DNA of 12,172 nt, from the NCBI GenBank assembly GCA_900555635.1, contig USLU01000110.1, positions 1 to 12,172 on the forward strand. Direction: 5' to 3'. Below, one piece after another: positions 6,534 to 12,172 of the stretch. The DNA is from an uncultured Bacteroides sp. (GTDB taxonomy: Bacteria; Bacteroidota; Bacteroidia; Bacteroidales; Bacteroidaceae). The position numbers and the translations under genes were made by a program. Below the pieces are notes generated by a model that had not been told where the DNA came from, ran no database searches, and worked only from the letters and a program-made list of their open reading frames with translations. Each line of letters begins with the position of its first letter. The first letter of the stretch is position 1.

Positions 6534-6580
6534 TTGCTATTAGTTTGCCGGTTCATTAAAAATAGATTTTAACGGATTCT

Positions 6581-6606
6581 TTTGCCGGGGCATTGTCCCC
6601 GGCAAA
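6581..6606 (+). terminator. Strong GC-rich hairpin after the fimbrillin gene
   Basis: TTTGCCGGGG (6581-6590) pairs perfectly with CCCCGGCAAA (6597-6606) across a 6-base loop. It lies about 48 bases after the fimbrillin stop. The following bases are A-rich rather than T-rich on this strand, so efficient intrinsic termination is not certain. A likely role is partial termination or protection of the upstream mRNA from decay, giving more major subunit than minor subunits. Confidence 0.6.
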
Positions 6607-6618
6607 TAAAAAAAATGT

Positions 6619-6665
6619 TTTTAACGGGTTTTTTTGGCGGGGGTTTTCCCCCCGGCAAAAGAATC
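6619..6665 (+). repeat. Second, imperfect copy of the hairpin unit
   Basis: The unit TTTTAACGG + hairpin seen at 6567-6606 recurs at 6619-6659 with the hairpin arms degraded to homopolymer-like runs (GGCGGGGGTTTTCCCCCCGG). The outer edges also form a perfect 16-bp inverted repeat, GATTCTTTTGCCGGGG (6575-6590) with CCCCGGCAAAAGAATC (6650-6665), so two alternative folds are possible. The homopolymer smoothing might be a sequencing or assembly artefact. Confidence 0.5.
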
Positions 6666-6692
6666 TAAAATCCCTCTCAATAACAATTTAAC

Positions 6693-7691
6693 ATGCATAG
6701 TACATTTTACCGGAAAAGAAGGATGGTGGCATATATATCAATGCTATTATGGCTTATTACAGGATGCGTTAATGAAGATTTTTCCGATTGTCCGCAAGGA
6801 AGTTTCCAGGTGGCTTTCGAATATGTTCATCACACGGACAATACTTGTCCCGATCGCTTCAACATTGACGTACAGCAAATAGACTTGTATGTATTTGATG
6901 CAGCCGGATGTTTTCTGAAATGTATAACTCGTAAAGGAACGCCTTTCCCGAAAGATTTTCGGGTTGACCCGGAACTTTCTGCCGGTAGCTATACGTTGGT
7001 GGCATGGGGAAACTTGACTGATGAAGTGACTTTACAACCGGTCTTTATTGCCGGACAAACTACGCTTGAGCAAGCGTTATTATCACTCAACGCAACAGAA
7101 GAACGTAGCGTGAACTATAGACTGACTCCTGTTTTTCATGCTATGAAACAAGTAGAAGTAAACGATGTGAAGGAACACACTGAAGTTCTTTCACTTATAA
7201 AGAATGAGAATCATTTGCATCTGAATGTGAAGTGGTTTGAAAAAAGCGGAATACCATGTATTCACCGCTGTGCGGATGGTGTGCGTGTCCGTGTGGTTGA
7301 CCCTAAAGGGGCGACTTATAAATTTGATAATTCTGTAGTTGCTTCGGGCAATGAATTGACATATTATCCATATCAGGGCACAAATAATGATGCATGGAAT
7401 CAATTTGCAGGTGTTTTTTCTTTGATGCGTTTGGTGGAAGGGGAAAAATTGACGCTACTGATAGAACGTTTAATGCAGGACGGCACAGCCAAAGAACTCT
7501 ACCGTTCTGACTTAGTCGAACTTATCCGGATGCATCCATATACCCGCATCCAGTCGGAACTTGACCGGCAAGATGTGTATGAAGTAGAAATATCGCTTAT
7601 AGATGATCTGGACGGTGACACGGATACTTATATGCAAACGGCTGTTACCGTATCAGGGTGGACAATCATATTGCAGGATACGGAAATGTGA
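6693..7691 (+). CDS. Mfa2/FimB-family fimbrial anchor lipoprotein
   Basis: Probable membrane anchor and length regulator of the pilus, 332 aa. It has a lipoprotein signal (MHSTFYRKRRMVAYISMLLWLITGC, Cys25) followed by VNEDFSDCPQGSFQVAFEYVHH, the characteristic beginning of Mfa2/FimB proteins (CxxEDxSDCP). The N-terminal beta-domain continues with IDLYVFDAAGCFLKCIT and the AGSYTLVAWGN motif. The C-terminal domain ends TAVTVSGWTIILQDTEM, close to the fimbrillin ending but with no visible arginine-processing strand, as expected for a subunit that stays lipid-anchored. Its length is about that of known Mfa2-type proteins. It follows the fimbrillin gene after a 159-bp hairpin-bearing gap and precedes the next gene by 22 bases. 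An internal ATG (M11) is a possible alternative start. Confidence 0.88.
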   Translation: MHSTFYRKRRMVAYISMLLWLITGCVNEDFSDCPQGSFQVAFEYVHHTDNTCPDRFNIDVQQIDLYVFDAAGCFLKCITRKGTPFPKDFRVDPELSAGSYTLVAWGNLTDEVTLQPVFIAGQTTLEQALLSLNATEERSVNYRLTPVFHAMKQVEVNDVKEHTEVLSLIKNENHLHLNVKWFEKSGIPCIHRCADGVRVRVVDPKGATYKFDNSVVASGNELTYYPYQGTNNDAWNQFAGVFSLMRLVEGEKLTLLIERLMQDGTAKELYRSDLVELIRMHPYTRIQSELDRQDVYEVEISLIDDLDGDTDTYMQTAVTVSGWTIILQDTEM

Positions 7692-7713
7692 TACTTTATA
7701 ATTAAACGAGAGA

Positions 7714-9699
7714 ATGAGACTGAAATTAGTTTATATATATAGCTTCGTTGTGACATTATTATATCTGCTTACTGCTTGTACTGACGGAATAGAAGCATCT
7801 TCCGATAGTAATGGCCAGGGGGAAGGCAAGGAAATTCCTGTCAGTATCATGCCGAAACTTGTTGCAGGGGATGAAAATGAGGTATCACAATTGCGTGTTA
7901 TCATTTTCTCGACACGTACTTCCAATCCTTACGGCCCTAAAGTTTTAGTCAGCAATCAATTGATAGATGTAAATGAAGATTATGTTGCCATTACCTATAT
8001 AGGATACAATGATATTTATGTGATAGGAAATGAACCGGTAGATCTTTCGGGAATCAATAGCCCTGAAGAATTGAAAAATATTCAGATGAATACGGAAAGC
8101 AGCCTGAGTGCTTCAAAATTTGTATTTTTCCGGCAGTTGCTCAATGTGAATGTACGGAGTAAAAATGAGATATATCCGGAAGGGGCATCCGCTTCTGTTT
8201 CAAAACTGGAGATAAAGTTGCAACGAGTGATTGCCAAGTTAAGTGTGAAGTTTGACCTTAGTACGGAGATTTGTGAAAATGGAAACCCTACAGGTGAATT
8301 CGTTAATCTTGAGTCTATGGAGTTACTTCGTATTCCAAAGTATAGTTATCTGGCTTCCTGTAAATACAGGATAGAAGAGGGGTTTCTAGATAACCGCGTT
8401 TTTTCACTAGAAAATAGCAGTGCAGAACAGAATCATTTCACATGGTCATCCGGTGATATATATTTGCCGGAATATCTGCCGATGGATGAGATTTACAGAA
8501 TGGTATTGCGCATTAAAGGGACATCAAGAGGAATCACCCGTATATATACTTTGCCGATTGGTGATGCGATGAATTCAATTGATTCACATTCTACAGAATG
8601 GAATATAACCCGCAACAGGCATTATAGTTTGAATATTAAAGCGATTACCGGTTATGGGGAGGAGTCCCTTGAAGTGAAATCCAACGTTTCCGGATGGTCG
8701 GAAGTCAATGTTCCGATTGAAATAACGGGAGCTAGTTTTCTTGCAGTCAACAAAAAGACGGTCGAAGTAAAGTCTTTACGCTTTTACTCGTATGTGCGTT
8801 TTGCTTGTAACGCTCCGGTTGAAGTGAAACTTCCCGATGAGGTGACAATCGGTAATCAACTGCAGATGACAGTAGAATATGATGACGCGACAAAGAAAAG
8901 CGGTCGCGTCGGGTTCAGACGGGGAAATTGGAATACTGGTAATGATATTATATATGTAACTACATTAAAATCGGGTACCGCATCTGTTGAACTTAATCTG
9001 CAACTTTATAGATCTGAAACAATTCGTGTCGGAAATAACCTTGTTACTTGGGCTGAAGCCATGGGATATTGGGAAGAGGCTAACTGGATACGTACGGGTA
9101 TTTATAATGATGAGTTTTATAAAAGAGCCACCCGGGAAACTGGATGTAGAGCATATTATCCTGAAGGAGTAAATGAGGATGATGCAACAAGAGGGAAAGG
9201 ATGCTGGAGATTAGCTACCATACGTGAAAATTGGGCGATTAATTCTGCTGAAGCATGGTGCATAGAGGAACATGATACAAATGGCAGAAAGGCATATGTA
9301 AGTTACGGATCGGGAAATCTCATAGACGATTATAAAGAGAATAAAAAATATCGCTATAACTGTACACTTGATGTTCGTCCTCCTGAACTTTCAGATTTTA
9401 TAGTCTCAAGTTCAGATGTAACGAATGTCACGAAGGAAAATGCGTCCTCTATATGTGCAAATTTAGGCAGTGGATGGAGATTGCCTACAGGAAAAGAAAT
9501 GAATTATGTTTTCCTGAATGCCGGAACCAACGGGCTTCCCAATAATTTCTTTTCGGACAGTTATTGGGGAAAGAATGAGGATGGTACTTTCATTGTAGCA
9601 ACAATGAGCGATCCGGACGGAAGTGCCACGACGGATGAATTGCGAAATGGGAGACATACGGTGCGTTGTGTGAAATTACGTTATCCCCCTGTTGGATAA
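7714..9699 (+). CDS. Large composite fimbrillin-like lipoprotein, probable tip or accessory subunit
   Basis: Exported lipoprotein of 661 aa (MRLKLVYIYSFVVTLLYLLTAC, Cys22). Residues 40-337 have a fimbrillin-like pattern: LRVIIFSTRTSN, YNDIYVIGNEP, LQRVIAKLSVKFDLS, then RNRHYSLNIKAITGYG (300-315) and SGWSEVNVPIEI (326-337). Residues about 338-435 resemble a BACON-like beta-sandwich (FLAVNKKTVEVKSLRFYSYVRFACNAPVEVKLP). The last 225 residues contain cysteines and the motif WRLPTGKEMNYVFLNAG (588-604), with RCVKLRYPP at the end, as in FISUMP-type C-terminal domains of Bacteroidetes surface proteins. A fimbrillin fold with an added globular C-terminal domain is the expected shape of a tip or accessory subunit such as Mfa3-Mfa5 or FimC-E. 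No obvious arginine-processing strand is seen near the N-terminus. The ligand is unknown. Confidence 0.75.
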   Translation: MRLKLVYIYSFVVTLLYLLTACTDGIEASSDSNGQGEGKEIPVSIMPKLVAGDENEVSQLRVIIFSTRTSNPYGPKVLVSNQLIDVNEDYVAITYIGYNDIYVIGNEPVDLSGINSPEELKNIQMNTESSLSASKFVFFRQLLNVNVRSKNEIYPEGASASVSKLEIKLQRVIAKLSVKFDLSTEICENGNPTGEFVNLESMELLRIPKYSYLASCKYRIEEGFLDNRVFSLENSSAEQNHFTWSSGDIYLPEYLPMDEIYRMVLRIKGTSRGITRIYTLPIGDAMNSIDSHSTEWNITRNRHYSLNIKAITGYGEESLEVKSNVSGWSEVNVPIEITGASFLAVNKKTVEVKSLRFYSYVRFACNAPVEVKLPDEVTIGNQLQMTVEYDDATKKSGRVGFRRGNWNTGNDIIYVTTLKSGTASVELNLQLYRSETIRVGNNLVTWAEAMGYWEEANWIRTGIYNDEFYKRATRETGCRAYYPEGVNEDDATRGKGCWRLATIRENWAINSAEAWCIEEHDTNGRKAYVSYGSGNLIDDYKENKKYRYNCTLDVRPPELSDFIVSSSDVTNVTKENASSICANLGSGWRLPTGKEMNYVFLNAGTNGLPNNFFSDSYWGKNEDGTFIVATMSDPDGSATTDELRNGRHTVRCVKLRYPPVG

Positions 9700-9704
9700 G
9701 AAAA

Positions 9705-11336
9705 ATGATAGATATGATAGTAAAAAAGAAATATATTCAATTAGTCCTGTTTGTATTGCTTTTCTCTTTGGGGGCTTGCAATAGTGATGAAATGTCGGAT
9801 ATTAACGATACAACAGAAGTACAGGAGCAAATGGTTTTGAAACTAAGTGTGCAACAAGAGTCTGTTGTGTATACGCGGGGAACAGGTACCCCTGCCGATG
9901 AAGCAAAGGTTGAAAGTATGGATTTTCTGATATTCAATCATGACGGAAAAATTGTTTATCATCAGCATCCTGTATTGGAATGGACTGGAAATGAATATAA
10001 GACGACAGTAAACATTCCTTCGGCGACAGGAGAGCATACATTGTATCTGATAGCTAATTATCCGATGGAAGCAGGGACAATACATACTTTACAGGACTTG
10101 GAAAGCAGGATATGCACAAGTACGAAAGCACTTGTAAAACCACCCTTTGTAATGGCTACCAGGCGCATAACTCTTTCATCACTCAACATGATAGCTATTC
10201 GTAATGCGATGGAAAGTGACGGTAGCAATGGTTTCAGTTTAAAACGGAATGTTGCGAAATTCAGTGTGGGAGTGGCAGACAACAATTTTGAATTGATTTC
10301 AATAAATTGGTTGGGTTGTCCTGTGTCAGCCTCTGTATTGGCAGACGTGGATTATACCAGTCCGTCCACTTTGTCCGTCAGTAGCCTTGCTCCTTCGTCA
10401 AATCCTATTTATCTGTATCAGATTCGGAAAATGGGTTTGGATGCGCATAAAGGATTTCACATCGTTGTACATGGAAAATATACGGCAGCGGATGGGACAG
10501 AAAAGGAAGGATACTATAAACTCCGTCTATGTATAATAGATGATGCTACAGGAGAAAAAGTTCCGTTGACTTCAATTGTAGGCAATGATTACTATAAACT
10601 GAATATCCGGAGTGTTACGGGATTTGGCGCTAATTCATTCGAGAATGCAGAAAAGAATGGATTTACTAATGATATGGAAGCATTCATGTTATTAGAGTAT
10701 AATGGTACACATGATTATCAAGAGAATTATTTGCAGAATGGTTATCAGATGGGATTTGAAAATTCCCGTTGGATTATATACAGTAATGAAACCTTGAATT
10801 CTTTTGTGTTAGGTCATTTCTACCGGTGCATCCGGGATGAATCATTGGAAGGTTACACCATGTTTGATCCGGATTATCCTAATCTTCAGCGTGGATTGAT
10901 AACGGTGAAAGCAAATGGGACAGAAATAACGGGGGAAACAGTTTGTAATGATACTCCTGATAATCCCGTCGAGATGGACTTGTGTTTCACGGAATCGAGT
11001 GAAGTCGCAGGTACGGAATACTCTTTTACGAGTATTATCCAATATGGTGTTCTACAAAAAACGGTAACTGTTGAACGTCATTCCTCTATCGGTCGGTCAT
11101 ATACAGTGCTTCCTATGTTATATACGAATTACGGGGAAGTGTTCGATTCATGTGATTGGATCGGGATAGCTGAACAACGGCACGAAGGTGCTATTACTTA
11201 TCCGCAGTTAGACTCTGCTAATGATTACATTTTTGTCCATGTAAAGGAAAATGACACAGGCAATGCACGTGAAGGAAAGGTGCGTCTGTTTGGTAGGAAT
11301 GGATATTTTGAACTTCGGATACGTCAGGAAGGATAA
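9705..11336 (+). CDS. Fimbrillin-like lipoprotein, minor pilus subunit
   Basis: Lipoprotein of 543 aa: MIDMIVKKKYIQLVLFVLLFSLGAC with Cys25. The beginning is fimbrillin-like: a strand QMVLKLSVQQESVVYTR ending at R58, a candidate processing arginine, then KVESMDFLIFNHDGKIVYHQ and GEHTLYLIANYPM, as in the FimA/Mfa1 N-terminal domain. A second fimbrillin-like domain runs to about 330 (LKRNVAKFSVGVAD; NDYYKLNIRSVTGFG). About 200 further residues end in a BACON-like beta-domain (DYIFVHVKENDTGNAREGKVRLFGRN, ELRIRQEG). It is therefore longer than a simple fimbrillin and is probably an accessory or tip-proximal subunit. It starts five bases after the previous stop. ATG 9714 is an alternative start; the frame extends upstream to 9666, but that start overlaps the previous gene and spoils the signal peptide. 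Confidence 0.75.
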   Translation: MIDMIVKKKYIQLVLFVLLFSLGACNSDEMSDINDTTEVQEQMVLKLSVQQESVVYTRGTGTPADEAKVESMDFLIFNHDGKIVYHQHPVLEWTGNEYKTTVNIPSATGEHTLYLIANYPMEAGTIHTLQDLESRICTSTKALVKPPFVMATRRITLSSLNMIAIRNAMESDGSNGFSLKRNVAKFSVGVADNNFELISINWLGCPVSASVLADVDYTSPSTLSVSSLAPSSNPIYLYQIRKMGLDAHKGFHIVVHGKYTAADGTEKEGYYKLRLCIIDDATGEKVPLTSIVGNDYYKLNIRSVTGFGANSFENAEKNGFTNDMEAFMLLEYNGTHDYQENYLQNGYQMGFENSRWIIYSNETLNSFVLGHFYRCIRDESLEGYTMFDPDYPNLQRGLITVKANGTEITGETVCNDTPDNPVEMDLCFTESSEVAGTEYSFTSIIQYGVLQKTVTVERHSSIGRSYTVLPMLYTNYGEVFDSCDWIGIAEQRHEGAITYPQLDSANDYIFVHVKENDTGNAREGKVRLFGRNGYFELRIRQEG

Positions 11337-11357
11337 TTCAAATAGTGTTAAGAGTGA

Positions 11358-11363
11358 AAGGAG
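11358..11363 (+). promoter_or_regulatory. Shine-Dalgarno that decides the start at 11372
   Basis: AAGGAG ends eight bases before ATG 11372, the ideal spacing, and only two bases before the alternative ATG 11366. It is an unusually good ribosome-binding site for a Bacteroides gene and makes the upstream GTG at 11345 unlikely as the start. Confidence 0.5.
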
Positions 11364-11371
11364 ATATGAGG

Positions 11372-11698
11372 ATGAATATATTAAACGATATTTTGGAAAA
11401 AGAAGGTGATAATCGAGGCTCTGTTTATTTGTATTGTCTAGAGGATTCATGGAAAGCATTCGGATATTCTGCTTTTTATCTGTCTTTACTTTATCCGGGG
11501 ATGAAAATCGTGAAATATGATAATCCGGATATTATATGCTTTTTTGTGTGTATATCGGATGACTGTCTGATGGAAATATTCGAGATGAGCCGGATATATG
11601 TCGGGAATGAATGTATAGAAATGAAAGTGCCGGAAAGGATTTGCGGTGGAGAAAACGAGTATGTCAAATGGTGTAATGAATTGTGCTTGAACTTGTAG
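11372..11698 (+). CDS. Small soluble protein of unknown function in the fimbrial operon
   Basis: Protein of about 108 aa starting MNILNDILEKEGDNRGSVYLYCLEDSWKAFGYSAFYLSLLYPG. I do not recognise a named family. No signal peptide or membrane segment is visible, which sets it apart from every other gene of the operon and suggests a cytoplasmic product. It has many aromatic residues and several cysteines, including WCNELC near the end. Two alternating hydrophobic stretches (SVYLYCL, IICFFVCIS) could be core beta-strands of an alpha/beta fold. It begins 35 bases after the preceding stop and ends four bases before the next ATG, so it is almost certainly co-transcribed. Starts at 11366 (ATG) or 11345 (GTG) are possible but less well placed relative to the ribosome-binding site. 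Confidence 0.75.
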   Translation: MNILNDILEKEGDNRGSVYLYCLEDSWKAFGYSAFYLSLLYPGMKIVKYDNPDIICFFVCISDDCLMEIFEMSRIYVGNECIEMKVPERICGGENEYVKWCNELCLNL

Positions 11699-11702
11699 AA
11701 TT

Positions 11703-12143
11703 ATGAATAAACGAAGATTAAGGTTATTACACCTTTTAAGATTGGTAATCCATCAGAAATATATAAGACTTCTTTATATTACTTTAGGCGTGTTTTTACT
11801 TTTATGTACTTGTTCTGCCAATTCTGGTAAATCAAATGCTATGGCAAAGCAACAAAAAGACAGCATACTGATAGAGCGCTTTTGGGATACGTATGATTTT
11901 ACAGATACTATCCGGTTAAGCAGCTCTGCCACTACAGAAAGGATGTTGGTGGATTATCTTTCTCAATTGTCGGAACTGACAGAGGAAAGGGCTTGTGAAA
12001 ATATCAGGAGATTGGTGTTGAAGACTAAAGTTAATAAGGTGGTAAACCGTTGGTTTCTACAACGGTTGGAGCATCATCTATATGAACCTGATTCGTCACT
12101 ACGGAATGATAGTTATTACCCGTTGGCGGAATTAAAAAGATAA
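11703..12143 (+). CDS. Short DUF5106-like exported or membrane-anchored protein lacking a thioredoxin half
   Basis: Protein of 146 aa with a basic N-terminus, a hydrophobic segment (about 22-36) and cysteines at 35 and 37 (LLLCTCSAN), so it is either a lipoprotein with an atypical lipobox or a membrane-anchored protein. The rest resembles DUF5106: DSILIERFWDTYDFTDTIRLSS, MLVDYLSQL, then HHLYEPDSSLRNDSYYPLAEL. In the relatives I know, this domain is usually followed by a TlpA/thioredoxin-like domain of roughly another 150 residues. Here the frame stops right after the YLYDPNSPxRNExxY-like motif, so the protein is either a natural stand-alone form or truncated. It starts four bases after the preceding stop. 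Its link to pilus biogenesis rests only on position. Confidence 0.65.
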   Translation: MNKRRLRLLHLLRLVIHQKYIRLLYITLGVFLLLCTCSANSGKSNAMAKQQKDSILIERFWDTYDFTDTIRLSSSATTERMLVDYLSQLSELTEERACENIRRLVLKTKVNKVVNRWFLQRLEHHLYEPDSSLRNDSYYPLAELKR

Positions 12144-12150
12144 TATATTG

Positions 12151-12172
12151 ATGTTTAAAAAGTTGTGCATAT
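12151..12172 (+). CDS. Start of a further gene cut by the window edge
   Basis: An ATG seven bases after the previous stop opens a frame reading MFKKLCI, a basic start of the kind that begins signal peptides, and continues past the window. It is probably the next gene of the same operon. Only seven codons are visible, so nothing can be said about the product. Confidence 0.35.

Noticed and set aside
6634..6882. 82-codon frame starting in the hairpin region
   Set aside because: It overlaps the anchor gene in another frame, and its translation has no coding character.
8987..9172. 61-codon + frame within the composite lipoprotein gene
   Set aside because: It lies wholly inside a well-supported gene in a different frame.
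11208..11459. 83-codon minus-strand frame across the gap before the small unknown gene
   Set aside because: It overlaps two better-supported + genes and shows low-complexity serine/leucine/tyrosine composition typical of antisense frames.
1..12172. CRISPR arrays, tRNA or rRNA genes, insertion sequences
   Set aside because: No regularly spaced repeats, cloverleaf or rRNA-like sequence, or transposase is visible. The recombinase is of the invertase/integrase type and I see no attachment-site duplication.

Overview
The window reads as a fimbrial (type V pilus, FimA/Mfa1-type) locus from a Bacteroidales genome, most likely a gut Bacteroides or close relative. The support is the AT-rich intergenic DNA, promoter-like boxes of the Bacteroides form TAnnTTTG, several lipoproteins with Bacteroidales-style signal peptides, and a gene set known mainly from this order: tyrosine recombinase, AraC-type regulator, DUF3575 protein, DUF3868/OmpA-like protein, fimbrillin, Mfa2/FimB anchor and further fimbrillin-like lipoproteins.

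Layout. Positions 1-379 hold no gene, only two inverted repeats and a promoter-like box. A tyrosine recombinase lies at 380-1600 (+). An AraC-family regulator lies on the opposite strand at 1815-2699. From 2967 to the end everything is on + and tightly spaced: DUF3575 protein (2967-3560), DUF3868/OmpA-like protein (3560-4732, overlapping by one base), major fimbrillin (4776-6533), a hairpin-rich gap (6534-6692), Mfa2/FimB-like anchor (6693-7691), a large composite lipoprotein that may be the tip (7714-9699), a second fimbrillin-like lipoprotein (9705-11336), a small soluble protein of unknown function (11372-11698), a short DUF5106-like envelope protein (11703-12143), and the first codons of another gene (12151 onward).

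The most interesting feature is a probable DNA-inversion switch. A 16-bp sequence at 1674-1689 recurs as its exact reverse complement at 2916-2931. Each copy has the form of a tyrosine-recombinase core site: 6-bp arms TCTATT/AATAGA around an asymmetric 4-bp centre, CCGT in one copy and ACGG in the other. The pair encloses the whole AraC gene and both of its flanks, beside a tyrosine recombinase and directly in front of the fimbrial operon. Inversion of this 1.26-kb segment would exchange the DNA upstream of the operon and would turn the regulator from divergent to co-directional with the fimbrial genes, placing it downstream of a promoter-like box at 1655-1662 that sits outside the segment. 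This is inferred from sequence only.

Other oddities are a probable pair of compensating frameshifts inside the DUF3868/OmpA-like gene, tandem GC-rich hairpins directly after the major fimbrillin gene that could set the ratio of major to minor subunits, and a DUF5106-like protein lacking the thioredoxin-like half I would expect. The expected division of labour, from knowledge of P. gingivalis and Bacteroides fimbriae, is that the lipoprotein subunits are exported, lipidated, clipped after an N-terminal arginine and polymerised by strand exchange, the Mfa2-like protein anchors the fibre, and the larger composite subunits form its accessory or tip parts.
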